A stretch of DNA of 64,000 bases from Clavelina lepadiformis (lineage: Eukaryota; Chordata; Ascidiacea; Aplousobranchia; Clavelinidae). The notes under the pieces were generated by a model. That model saw only the letters and a program-made list of their open reading frames with translations. It was not told the origin of the DNA and did not search any database. The position numbers and the translations under genes were made by a program. Positions 22,905-35,900 of this stretch are shown piece by piece. The stretch covers positions 24,118,001 through 24,182,000 of the forward strand of contig NC_135240.1 in assembly GCF_947623445.1 (NCBI RefSeq). The letters are read 5' to 3'. Each line of letters opens with the position of its first letter. Position 1 is the first letter of the stretch.

Positions 22905-25900
22905 ATGTCATGCTTCCTTGTACTTAAAAACCACACAAAAGAAGTAAACTGTTGCACATTCTCTAAGAAGTACCTTGTGACATGCTCAGGTATTTTATAC
23001 CACCTAGCTAGCACTTGTGAAATGATTGTAAACCATAATGGAAAGTATTGCATCTGTACACACGAGATTCATCAACGTGAACGTGCACAACAAATTTTTT
23101 ATCTTCTCGCCGATTTATGATAAACAAACAAAGAAAATTGGCTTGTGTGAACGCCAATTTATAGTAATTAAACCAAGAATTGAAGCTTCGGCGCAAACCA
23201 TGACTCCAAAATTTGCGTCTTTACTCACACGATTTCTCGTCGATAACTGCCGTAGTTTTTAGTCTGGGTTGCAGATGTTGTAGTTTTTTTTCTCATCCCC
23301 TTTAAAAATATTGCGGTTTCAAGGGAAAATTCAAAACAATCCCCATCAAAAAATTGAAAAAACAATTTGGCAAATTTTCCCATCTTAATTTTCATGGCAA
23401 CCACAGAATTTAGACAATTCGTTAGTTTGGGAACATATACAATTGTAGGTCTGAAAGTTGGCATGGTTTTTGCTTCAAATGTTTTAAAACCACAATACAA
23501 CCCATGTTACTTACTGGGTATCACCTATAACATACTTTGATTGGCAAATTGTGATTGCCTTGATTTCACTGCAGTTGTTACTTGTGAAAACGGATTAATA
23601 TAATGAATTCTTTAAAACAATCAGGATTATAACTTGCAGGTGACAAGACTGTCCGCGTTTATTCGGTGCTGAATTTTCAGGAGCTTCCATATTCACCCAT
23701 TAACATTTTTAAATATGGAGTGAATTCTTTGACATTCAACAACGATGAATCAATGCTGGCTACAGCATGCAGTGATGGAAAGGCTCATTTGTTTTGCTTG
23801 ACCGATAAGAAAGCAGAGGTGTGTAACATTTGTGCACAGTTGAAAACTGTCTTATTTCTTTTTGTTTAAAATCCTTGTATTATAGCATAGAGCCATAGAC
23901 AGTTGAAAAATTTTCTAAAAATCTCAGTGGCCTAAATTTTGCAAGATGTGATAGTTACTTTTGTAGTTAGCATGACCACTGGGTGACTGAAACATTCTAA
24001 GTCCATTGATATAGTCATGTGATTAATTATCAATTAATATCATTAATTAATTAATCAAAATGACTCAAGTTTCTTTAAACAGATTGTTGGTGTATTTCAA
24101 CATGCTGATGTTAGCACAGCTCAAGTCTGCTCATTTTCTAATAGAACTAACTACCTCGTCACTGGCTCTGCTGACGGTACCATTGCATTATGGGATATTG
24201 TGAAGAAGAAGCAACTCAGGTTGCTTAAGCAAGCCTTTAAAACTTTTTTTTTTATTTTATAACATTACCTACTAATGTTATCTGGTTGGAAACACTTGTA
24301 TGTACTGCAGGCAAATTTCTGGACATCCTGAAAGCAATGTTTATGCAGCGACATTTACACCTTGTGATTGTTATATTGTATCTGGTTCTGGTGTGGGGAA
24401 TATAAGAGTATGGAGTGTAAATACAATGCAGGTTAAAGCTTAAATCAAAAGATTAGTTTTAGGTTTCTAAATTTGACCTGTATTGTTGTCACTTGAGATT
24501 TATTACATGTCTAGCCCCTTTCTTCAAGGTTGTGGTGGTTAATAATCCTTACCTTTTAAGGCAACCATGTTACCTTTGGATGCTCACGACGCCGGTCTGT
24601 CGTCATGTGGTGTAAGTTGCATCACATTTTCACCAACATTTCACTCATCACGTGAGTGAAGTGTAGATAGTTAAGCAACCATGATGCGACTTCAAACATA
24701 TACGATCAGACATGGTATGTGTGAAATTTTAATTGTTGATCTGTTGTTATTTCAGTTACCAGCTCCACTCGTTGCTTTCTGATGGCATCATCTGGTCATG
24801 ACAACAAGGTTAAATTATGGATTTTCAACAATGAAGGTCAGTTCTATTTCCACATTCGTGTGTTTATCAAACTGCCATTTTTTCCAGCATGTATCAATTT
24901 TACAGCTAAGTCATTGCGTCTCCAGAAGGAATTGAGTGGCCATAGCGGGCCTGTAAGTTTCTGTTGTTTCTCTGCTAATGGTATGCATCTTGCATCAAGT
25001 TCATTTGATGGATCTATTGTTATTTGGAACCCGGTGAGTAAATTTATTAGCAGCCTCTTCTCATATGTGTGTGAATGTTTATTTTTTGAAAATATTATGC
25101 TCATACAGGGAATAGTCTTTGCATGTTTCCCTATTTCATGTATTTGTTAAAGTGTTTATTCTTAGGACTATTCTAAATTGGATACTTTACAGAGTTCCTA
25201 TGAGCAAGAGTTAAGGTTGGATAGCCATGAAACCATTGTTACATCTGTTGCATTTTCGAAGACAAATTACCTTGCTTCGACTTCATGCGATAAAAAAGTG
25301 ATTATCTGGAAAGTAAACAGCGGCACTGGAGGTTTGTCATTTATGTAATGTTAAGTGAAATTATATAAACCTAACGTTAAAGATATGAATACACATATTG
25401 TTAAAAATAAATTGCTTTTTATATGTAGAATAAAACTGTTGTTCTGTGATTTTTTTGTGACACTTTTTTTCAGGAGAAATCGACAAAAATCTTTTCTACT
25501 TACCGTCTGAAAGTGGTGTAAGTGTTTTTTTGTAATATATTAATCAGTAACAAATGTTTCCTTTCAGTCACTTGTTATTAGCATATTGTTGGTGTATTGA
25601 ACTGAAAACAATTTTGATTTTAAGGCTCAACTTACTGTCGCTGCGCCAGAAGAAACTGAAAAATTTGCACAAAGTAAGACAAATAGTTTTGCTCTTCAAT
25701 GGAAGTCCTACAGTTTGTTTTAGAATGAAGCTCCCATTCTATTGTCTTTTATTTTAGGTCTAAAACCCTCATACCAAGACTGGTCTTGCGAGCAGGTAGC
25801 GTCATGGTTAAATGACGAGGTAAAACTCAGCCAATATGCTGACATATTCAAAGAGAACGATATCGATGGCCGAGAACTTGATGAAGTCACAGCTGAAGTT

Positions 25901-27074
25901 TTGCAGAAAGATCTTGGAGTGGGTGAGGTTCTTTGCTTATTGCAACTTCCATTTCTAAATGTTTTTAAGAATTTCCATTATTTGAAACTTTTTCAATTTT
26001 ACGTAAATTTCATGTATGTATTTTTTTCAGTCTCATTAGGTCATAGAAACAAAATAATGCGAGCTATCAAGGCCCTTCGAGATGGAGGACTTACATCATC
26101 TGCACGTATGTTTGGCGTGTGTTACGCATTTACCTTAAAACTGTTGTTGCTTTTGTGCACAATGGACATACTATATTTTTTTATTTACAGCTAGCATAAG
26201 CCAGCTACAGGATTTGTATAAGCCAGCTAATGAAGGTGAGCAAAGAAGTTTTAAAAAATTACTTTGTAGAGAAATTTTTAACCATAGTCATTGATAAGTT
26301 GTGTTTCAACTACACTAGTTGTTTTAGCAAAAAACCGACAGTTCGCCAAATTTTATGAAAATTGCTTCACTAAATTATTGTTGCTGATAATTTCAGGAGA
26401 TCCCCCGCCTGAATACTTATGCCCAATATCCTTAGATATCATGTTTGATCCGGTCACCGCAGCTGGTAAGTGCTTTAAAGCTAAGATCGCTCTTCACACT
26501 TGATGTTATTAAGAATGTAGTTTTTTCGTCCCATCAATTTGAACTTACTAGCAGCACACGATTCTTGTAATAATAATAATAATAATAAACATTTCTATAG
26601 CGCTCAATACCTGATAAAAAAACGCTCAAAGGCACTTCACAGAAAGCAGATAAAAATGACAAGTAACACACAGACAAAGATTAAAAAGTAGCAAAACGTT
26701 CCGCCAAATAAAGATTTAAAACGCTAAAACACAAAACCACAGTAAAAAATGTGTTTTTTATATTTAACTTGTTCCAGAACATTTAATTTTGCACGAAATT
26801 GAAAATTTTTTCTTGAAAGTTTGTGCCATTTTTAATGAAACCTGTATTAGATAGAGCAAAATTCATGGAAAATATTGCAAAAAAATGAAATATTTACACT
26901 ATTGCACTTAAAGATGGATTTACATATGAGCGTAAGGAGATTGAAGCTTGGTTCAAACGTACCGGTACGATAAGTCCAATGACCGGGAAACAGCTGACAA
27001 GCGATGATCTACATCCCAACCAGACAGTCCGTTCCCTCATCGATGAATTTCTCAGCAAACAAAAATGTGGATAG
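22905..27074 (+). CDS. WDSUB1: WD repeat, SAM and U-box domain protein (WDSUB1)
   Basis: A predicted E3 ubiquitin ligase: the U-box recruits E2 enzymes, and the WD40 propeller and SAM domain mediate protein contacts. Exons: 22905-22989, 23640-23818, 24083-24219, 24311-24431, 24561-24651, 24756-24836, 24888-25033, 25193-25331, 25474-25517, 25625-25673, 25758-25922, 26031-26105, 26191-26235, 26397-26465, 26914-27074. The frame is continuous for 528 aa (human 476). Residues 1 to about 326 hold WD repeats (VTGSADGTIALWD, ASSGHDNKVKLWI, LASTSCDKKVIIW). The SAM domain is at about 360-440 (WSCEQVASWLNDEVKLSQYA). The U-box is at about 453-528 (PPEYLCPISLDIMFDPV, DGFTYERKEIEAWF, SPMTG, PNQTVRSLI). The order WD40-SAM-U-box is diagnostic. 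The ATG at 22905 begins the first WD repeat, as in vertebrate proteins. Confidence 0.95.
26566..26690. repeat. interspersed repeat with ATA microsatellite (WDSUB1 intron 14)
   Basis: (AAT)n at 26570-26587 is followed by AAACATTTCTATAGCGCTCA and CGCTCAAAGGCACTTCACAG. The pair AATAATAAACATT.TATAGCGC / GCTCAAAGGC.CTT is a motif I recognise from dispersed repeats in many marine invertebrates. Element class is not determined. Confidence 0.5.
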
Positions 27075-27711
27075 CTTCTTGAAAAAGTCTTTAAATGAAT
27101 TTAACATAGTGAGCATGTAGTGTAGCTGTAAAGATTGGTAACTGGCTATAGTGGTGTTTATTTGCTTATTTCAAAACGTGTAGCAATGCACTGTGTTCTT
27201 CGTTTTAAACACATTCATTCATTGTGATTTTGTTATATTGTTATAATATTATGTGATTATATTATTCAGTGTTTGCCCTTAGATTTTACTCATTTACCTA
27301 ACCGATAGTAAATCCACTGTGTAGTATGTTTCAGTGAACATGAAACCTATGCTTTGTTATGTTGTAAGTATATTTTACCTATTTGTCTTTTGTAACAAGG
27401 CTTTCACGACTGTGAAGTGCGTTTTTATTATTTTGATATTTACAGCGTTTCTCTGAAAACTTGTTGTTTGTCTGACGCTTTGTACTTAATTCTATGTGAT
27501 TCCATTTAGTAGCATGTAAACTAGAAATAATTTGTCTTCTTTAAATGATGAAAGCACTTCGTTCTAGGGACCGGTTCCGCATTTACTATAATTGCGTCAC
27601 ATAGAAGAACTCATGTGCAAGAATAATAAATAATAATAGATATAGAATGTACGTAAACGGCAATTTGCACGCGCAATTAACAACTGCTTGCATGAACCGT
27701 TATTTCTGAAA
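27075..27711. other. convergent 3' flanks of WDSUB1 and the sulfotransferase
   Basis: The two genes are tail-to-tail about 640 bp apart. A candidate AATAAA for WDSUB1 is in the ATAATAAATAATAATAG run near 27620. A candidate for the sulfotransferase, read on the other strand, is near 27424-27429. Their 3' UTRs could overlap. Confidence 0.4.
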
Positions 27712-29130
27712 TTAAAATAATCCTTTTGGCGGAGCGTAGCCAAATAAGTCAAAATCTACTTGATACTTGCGATATAACTTTTGGGCCAAAGACCTCGGAA
27801 TTTCCTCAAAATATTCCCGAGTTAGCTTTGGCGTTTCATTATCAGGCTTGTATCTGGCGAAAAAAACCTTCTGGTGTTCTTCGGATAAGTTTAAAAATTG
27901 CCCTAAGTAAAGGCGTTCTTCGTTAATAGTTTCCATTTTCGCGATATAGCCATATTCGACAAGGCAGGGATTACACTTCGTGTTAAAGAAGGACCAGTGA
28001 AAATCGCCAGGCAGCGAAGTGTTCAGAAGAAAGCGCACAAACTCTTCGAAACTTGCTGTGTCATTTCTCTTCTTTTTGTTACTCTTGTCTTGCGTGTTCT
28101 GGAATCTTAAATGAATTTGTTTGGAAAGTTTTTCATAATAGGAGGAGAATCCTTTTCCATCGGGCACTAACTTGCCACGGTATGCGGACACGATTCGATC
28201 GAATGGGTTTCGAACCATTATCAACTGAGAAGAAAGAGTATCAGTTGTAGCTTACTTAGTCGGTCAAAACAAGTCATAGTGTTAATGAAAGAAATTATAA
28301 GTTACGAAGACGTATAAGCTAATAGCCAGTTGCCCAAAAACAAATAAAAGGGTTTTATCAGGTAACTTGCAATTTATAAAAACGTAACCTACGTTGAGGT
28401 ATTCGGATGAATTATTATTCACGGTGATATATTTCTTTGCCAGTTTAGAATCACTTTTCCGCAAAGTATCACTGAAGTCTTTTCGCAGAAGAAAGTATTC
28501 ATCAGTTGAAAGAAAATCCTCCATAACACCAAGAGTTCTGAGCCATGCCGTGCTTCCACACTTCCCGATCCGGCAGACGCATAGCTATCGCAACAAGATA
28601 GGCTAAACATTGATGAGAGGACATAGCTTTCCTGAAATACTATAACTTCTTTGAAGTAAACTAAATAGCCAACAAGGGTAATTCCTTTTGAAATCATTTC
28701 GTTCGTTTCTTTGACATGCAAGAGCTTTTTGAAATTGCCATTACCTTGTATGCATTGGAACACACTACTTTAACATTCTGCTTGCTCGCAACCATTTTCT
28801 TTTCCTTGGGTGATAGTGAATATTTTTCGCACATTATTCGCATTGTTTGCTGCCTCTCCCACTGCAAGACCGCCGCCACGTTTAATGAGATTTGTCTCTC
28901 TTCAATCCCAGCGTATTGTTTGGGCTAAGGACAAGAACTATTCTTAATAGCGATAATATCAAACTTGAAAAAATGTAATTTGTCTAATTATGCCCAAGCG
29001 ATTCATGCAAATAGCCTGTAGGCCTATTTACCTGAATGCCGATACAAAACCTCGACTCTGATTTGTAGAAATAGAACATCGATATTATCGCAATCAGCAA
29101 ACATATTGCGAAAACGGCTTTGAAATCCAT
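27712..29130 (-). CDS. carbohydrate sulfotransferase (CHST8-14/HNK-1ST type, Sulfotransfer_2 family)
   Basis: A Golgi type II membrane enzyme that moves sulfate from PAPS to a sugar, probably GalNAc or GlcA of a proteoglycan or glycoprotein; the acceptor cannot be read from the sequence. Exons: 29032-29130, 28745-28924, 28393-28584, 27712-28224, in frame for 327 aa. Residues about 5-23 are a hydrophobic signal-anchor (VFAICLLIAIISMFYFY). The 5'-phosphosulfate-binding loop is CRIGKCGSTAW in exon 3. The 3'-phosphate-binding motif is VRNPFDRIVSAYRGKL at the start of exon 4. A Cys-containing C-terminal region (NTKCNPCLVEYGYIAKMETI) matches family members. There are potential N-glycosylation sites (NNSS, NTS, NLS). 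Length fits CHST8-14 (about 300-420 aa). Closest member not resolved. Confidence 0.88.
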
Positions 29131-29989
29131 TCAAAACGTCACTAACGCTGGCAAATCTGTCTGGACACATGTTCCATTACCAAACTACACAACGCTTGTG
29201 CCTGCCTAAGGTGGCTGCGTTATTCGATTAGCCGTAGGCGATATTTTGTAAAGAAACCATAGATACGAAATTAGCGCAGCAGTCATTTCGCAGATTGACT
29301 GATTGACTGACTGACCAAGGTTGATTGACTCCAGCAAATCTTTTATCAGAAAACTTGTAGAGTAGCGTAACTGCTACTTTAGCAACCAAAATAAAATTGG
29401 TGTAGGCTATCAGCTGATTTTTAGGTTACAGCTGCATGACAAAACTTACATAGAAAAGTCAGAATAACGTAGCAACAACTCGACTCTACTCGAGTCCTTT
29501 CTTCCAAAGACTTGACTTGACTTGCGACTCGATTTTCATGACTTGGTTACGACTCTGTACGTATATTGTTGGGCTATTCCTGATTCACAACTGAGGTTAA
29601 TTTGATAGTATTTTATTGGCAACAAAATGTGTCAAATCACAGGCATAACTTGACTCGGACATACATCTCCAAAGTGCGACTGTGTGCCTCTTTGCCTGAA
29701 AGACGACTGGTACGAAATACGAATAGCAAAAAAGAAAAAAACGCAATTACTTCCTTTTTTGAAGTCAACGTAGTGCCCTGCGTTACCTAGCGGTCACGGT
29801 GGTGAACGCCACAGACGTAATATTTTACTTTTCTAAACTAATAATTAATTATTTATGTATCCATTTAGCAGCAGGCAGGAGTTATCCTGAGATGATACGT
29901 TTCCAAATCATTCAAGTGTTTCAAAACCTTTTAGATATGCTTCCGTAATTAAAGACCTAAGATGTGCCACAATTTTCATCAAAACTTGT
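29131..29989. other. intergenic between sulfotransferase and ABCB copy A
   Basis: Upstream region of the sulfotransferase and 3' flank of ABCB copy A. It contains a (TTGACTGA)-like short repeat at about 29295-29335 and a GACTTG-rich repeat at about 29475-29560. No gene seen. Confidence 0.4.
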
Positions 29990-29993
29990 TTAT
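29988..29993 (-). terminator. AATAAA overlapping the ABCB copy A stop codon
   Basis: On the minus strand the stop codon reads CCAGAATAAACAAG, so a canonical AATAAA polyadenylation hexamer overlaps TAA (29990-29992). Whether it is used is unknown; use would give a 3' UTR of only 10-30 nt. Confidence 0.3.
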
Positions 29994-32900
29994 TCTGGCG
30001 ATTGAGCATGAGAAAACGCGATCTCATCTTCCGCGGGACTTAATTGTGCGTTCACCAGCCTGCGAAGAAGCAAGAATATGGTTACAGCATTTTTTACCAG
30101 CACGTTGGAGGATTACGAAATTTATTCGGTAGGGATAGAAAGAATCTTACCTGTAATAAGCGTCGCCTTTAGCAAGTAGCTCATCGTGTGTGCCGATCTC
30201 TGCAATTCGTCCGTTTTCGATCACCGCAATCTGATCAGCATTTTTAATCGTGGAAAGACGATGCGCGACCACTAAACTCGTCCTGCCCTCTCTAGCGACG
30301 TCTAGTGCTTCTTGCACAAGCTTAAAACGTTAAAAATGTAATTTAAATGCTTTTGCTTGGTACTGTGGTGCATGTTGATATGCGTTGTTTGTTTTAGTAC
30401 AGTAATTTAGTTAAATTTTACTTTATTTTTGCATAAAAAATGTGATTTTAGGTGTGGCATCATGTAGCATAAAGACTATCATTTTACCAGTGAGAGGTAC
30501 ATGCACAAAATCGTAAATAGATTAGGAACTTTTAAATTTTTGCCAACATAAGAAAGGATTTTACTTTTTCACTTTCCGCGTCTAAGGCGGAAGTTGCTTC
30601 ATCCAAAAGAAGAATCTTCGGATTTCTTAGAAGAGCTCGAGCAATTGCGATTCTTTGTTTCTGTCCTCCCGATAAACGACTGCCACGTGAACCAACACGA
30701 GTTTGGTATTTCTAAATAAAATGTAATTTATTAAGCGCTGCTATGCTCAAGTCATTTAGAGTACCTATAACTTGATCAGATGCAGGCTACCTCTGGAAGG
30801 CTTGTGATGAAGTCGTGTATGTTGGCGTTTCTTGCGGCTGTTGTTATTTCATCGTTAGTTACTTGTCTTCCACAATCTCCGAAACTGGGCAACAATTACT
30901 CTTTCCATTAACGTCAGTTTTTTTTGCAAGACTTTTGAGTTTGATTATTCTTGGGCAATATTTGTTAGATTTTAAACTTAGGCGTGTTTTACTAATACAT
31001 GTGTCTTACGATATATTTTCAGCAAGGGTCTGATCAAAAAGCACAGGTTCTTGCGAGACAATTCCGATTTGCTGTCGAAGCCACGCCACGTTTAATCGCT
31101 TCATATTGACGCCATCTACCAACTACAAATTAATTAAAAAACAATCTAACTTATTACAACTTTATTTAATTTTCATAGTGCTATGAAAGTGCTATGCTCA
31201 CAGTCAGTTACTATAGAAACTGTGTTTTGACAGCAACTTACAATTCGCCCACTTCCAACGTCGTAAAATCTTTCTACAAGCTGGACGATGGTCGATTTTC
31301 CGCTCCCCGATTGTCCAACCAACGCAACTGTCTGTCCAGTTTTAATAGAAAGATTAAGACCCCTCAGAAGTGGTTGGTCTGGTCGTGTAGGATACCGGAA
31401 GTAGACCGTTTTGAACGTCACTTCCCCTTTACAGTGAGTCTAACAAGTAATATTCTGGTAAAAGAAACACACGGGCAATTTCCTTTTCACCAAGTAGCCA
31501 AAGTGCCGACATGTTTGTTGGATTTATAACAGTAAAAATTACTCAATTTGACTCATAACCGATTCATGACCTACTTGCCAACAGAGAGTTAACCTACCGG
31601 TCTGTCTCCCTCATCGCTGTATGGGTCGATAATTGGTTCTTGAGTAATTATACCAATCACGCGATTGGCTGCGGTTTTTGCTTCCCCGTAATCAGGAACA
31701 AATGTACTGGCCTGTCCTACTGCTGTAGCACCGTACACTATCGCCATCATGACCCTGTAATTTGTTGAAAAAAAAAAACGTCTAAAAATAATTAACCGTA
31801 TTACAGATAAGTAAACTACGATCTGATGGTTTGCATTGGCAGTTCTCACTTGAAAGTGTTTTCAAACGGAAGATTTTCCTCCAAGATAAGATGGATGCCC
31901 AGTCGAAAAACAGCTGCAAATACGATGAATGGCATGATCTGGGAATATCCATACGCAAGGCCGGCGACGATTGCCTTCTTGAGAGCGTTCCTGCAAAATA
32001 TGCATCCTCTATCTTTAGCAGCCAAACTTGTAAGTAACCCAACCATACGATATCAAAGCATGTTAACATGGACTAGTGTAGATTGTTTCTCTACAAACCT
32101 GGTCGAAGCTTGCTGGGCTCTCTCGAACAATCCATAAACCGCCTTTTCTTTGCACAATGCAGCTATTGTTCGTACATTACTGATCGCTTCCGACGCAATG
32201 CGTGCTAAAATAACGCGTGAATTGATTTTTGAGTTATTTGCAGTAACTTCTTTTAATTTGTTATGTATTTGATTTGAAATGTTTTCTTACCCCCTTCTTC
32301 GTTGGTGGAGTTATCCGATTGACCAGACACAGCCCAAGCCTGAATAAAACCGGCTATTCCAAGCAAAGGTATGAAGACCATCATTAGCAGGGTGAGTTTC
32401 CAGCTGAAGGCAAAAGCAATTCCGATTGCGACAGCTGAAACAAACGTTTCTCTAAAATTTAAACTAGCACTTTATCTTACCAGCAGTTATAAGTAAACTA
32501 TACGATGTACAATCGTTTGTCTAGTACGTAAGTCTCTAAACTTTTTCGCATTTGCCTATACTCGCAACTATACTTTTTCAAGTTTGCACATAATACTCAC
32601 CAAGTGAGCTGAAATTCCGCCACATCACGCCCAATCTAACACCGGTTGACCCCTGAACCTTTGACGCGTCGGTGGCCAACCGAGCACATAACACCCCGGT
32701 ATTGTGGTTGGGGTCGTCAAAATACGAGATTTCTTGCCTCAGGATAGCCCTGAATGTAGCTTTGCGCAATCGTTCTGTCAACTCCATCCCAGATTTAGCA
32801 AAAAGGCAAGCCTGTATTAAAACATAATAGTTTAACTACTGTACGTTCTGTATAGTTGCCACCTGCCAGTGATTGAAAACATTTGGTCAGTGCTCCAACT

Positions 32901-35900
32901 AACCTCTAAGCTACAGTATTAGTCTTAAAGCTTAATTATTAAGTTCTCTTTTTATTGCATTTCGTACTTCTGCGGAGTAAGAAATAACTACGCCGACAGC
33001 TAAAGCAAAAAACATTAGTCCATAGAAGGCGGCATCGTTCAGTTGTTCTTCGCGTGAAGTCTTCGCAAATATGGTAAGCACGTCACCAAAGACTAAGGCT
33101 AAAAGGGGATCCGCCGCACCACCAGTGAGAGCAAAGATACAACCAACTGTAATTACATGGCGTTTGATTTGCTTATTAAATATCGTTAACTTAAAGATCG
33201 AATTAGAATTGGCTTAGGTTAGAATTTCTAACTTTTCATGCATGCTTCATTTTCGTTAAGCGTGTAAATGAACGTAGCCTATATAAGAGTTTTCTCTAAA
33301 GGCGTAGAAATTAAACTGGTAAAAATACTGTATAGATATTTTTAAGGTTATGAAAGCAGACGCTTGTAGTTTAAAATTGCTTCTTTATAATCGTTTAAAT
33401 AAACAGAGTGTATATGGTCTCATCCAGTAAACTCACAAGTGATATAGCACCATTCCGGTTTGTTGTATGAGAGAATGGTTCCGATAGAAACATCCGGATA
33501 AAATTCCTCCTCTTCAACCTCTTCTTCCGCCTCTTCGCTGAGCTCTCGCTTCCTTGTTTTTCGTCTCTTCTTCACGTTAACCGCTTCCATCTCTGTGCTC
33601 TCATTTTCCATGGCGACGTTCGCTGATTCGGCCGCGGATGTTGCACTCGTTCTCATTTCACTGCTTCTGCTCGCCGGCTGCCTCATCGACTTCCGGATCT
33701 CGCTGGATATCCTCTCGGACACCATCCTTGTGAATCCTCTGCTTGGTCTTCTTAATGTTCTTTGGGATTTTTTCGCTTCTTGTTTTACTTTCGTCTTCTG
33801 CACTTTCTTAGCTGAACATTATTTTTAACAAACGAACAGGGTTGATTGACAGGACGAAAGTTTAGTTTGAGTTCCGATAAATGCACGCGGCTTAGTATCT
33901 CCTTTTCAAAACTCGTCACAAAAGTAATTTATAATTTATGACAATAACTTACGCAACTTTGTTGTAAATATAACAAAAACAAACGAAAAATAGTCTGATC
34001 CACCTACAAAACGTCTCATAAATTTCCTACAACAAATAAATAGCAAATAGTATGACAAAAGAAAAACTTAATACAAAGCTTTACCTTTAACGTTATTTTT
34101 GGCTTGTGTCTCTACCAAATTTCTATAGATGCCATTCTCAATCTCCATCAGCTCCTCATGTGTCCCTTCCTCCATCACTTCTCCTTGATTGAAGGCGACG
34201 ATCTTGTCCGCTCCCCGGATCGTCGACAGTCGATGAGCGATCAATATTGTTGTGCGTCCTACACAAAAGGAAAGCGAAGGTTTAAGGAATGGATGTGTTA
34301 AATGAACAATGAGAATGAAAATTTGTTCTATATTTTCTATACTTTTTGTCACATGCAAATGGAAATTTAAAACCAAGGACAAGTCCACCATACAAGGATG
34401 TCGTTCCAGTGTACTGTATAGCTTTGTCCATAACAGTCCTAGTACATTTTAAGAAAGCGAAGAACTAACCTTCCGATGCTTTCTCTAACGCCGCTTGTAC
34501 AATCGCTTCGCTTTCCGTATCCAACGCTGATGTAGCCTCATCCAACAAAAGGATTTTTGGGTTCCGCACGATGGCGCGCGCAATTGCAATTCTCTGCTTC
34601 TGCCCACCGCTCATCTGTGCCCCTCCTTCGCCAACATATGTATCAAATTTCTGTTGAAATAACGTAAAAATAGGAACTTAGCATAAGCAACAAAACAAAT
34701 ACGACGCCTATATTGCTAACAGTTCAGCTATTTCACTGCCCAGTTGTGCTTTCCTTGATTTCTGCTGAACATATTCCCAAAATCGTAATGCTATTGCATT
34801 AGTGTTGTCGTGATTTCAGTTGTTACCTTTGGAAACGCCATTATGAAATCATAAGCGTTTGCTTTTTTAGCCGCTTCGTCAATTTCCTCATCAGTGACGT
34901 CATCGCGGCCCCAACGAATGTTATCTCCAATCGTTGTAGCAAAAAGAACCGGTTCTTGAGAAACAAAACCAATCTGGGATCTCAACCAATGAACATTCAA
35001 CGATTTTATGTCCTCCCCACCGATGCTTATTTGACCCGACTAGAATAACAAGTAAGAATTCTTTATGCAGTAGCTTTTCAGTGTAGCCTGCGGGATTTTC
35101 TCCAAAGGGCAAAGAGTAAACTGACGGCAGTTACAATAAAGGGCAAAAAGGTGTTTGCAATCATTTTCGACAGTTAGTAAGTTCGTTATATAATTTTCGA
35201 GGCACGTGTATATCTCAAAGCACCTGTGGGTCATAAAATCGTTCTATGAGCTGCACAACTGTGCTTTTACCGCTACCACTTGAACCAACCATCGCCACGG
35301 TTTGACCTGAGTCGATGGAAAGCTTGATCTGTTTCAGCACCTTTAACAATAAAACGATAAACAAACGCTGTTACCGTAAGCATAAAAAAAATAAACATAA
35401 ACAAAATGCCAACTTTAGCAAATAATTTTGGCAACAACTATATTTTGCTTGTAGTTATACCTCAACTGATGGCCTGGTTGGATAATGAAAACTGACGTCA
35501 TTGATATCAACGGAGCTTGTGAAGTCATCAGGTGTTTTCCCGTCGTCGGAAAACACGTCAATCTCAGGAATCCGATCAATTACGTGAAAAACTTTGGCGC
35601 CTGCTGTTTGGGCAGCGGTTAGGTAAGTGAAGTTGTTCCCTATCTGGAATGATTTAATGTCTTTATAAAAGTTTAAAACCTAATGCACGATTCGTTTATA
35701 ACTTCGGCCTATATGACCCCAATATTGCTCGCAAAATGTTGGGCCCAAGCAACGCTACAGATTTTAGCCAATTACTGCGGGTAGCACAAAGGGAATTTGT
35801 AATTTAAAATATGATATCCTGCACAGGTCTTTAGATCAAGCACTTATCAATATTTTACCGATCCAATAGCAAAAGAGGCGAAGATAACGGCAAAAAATGA

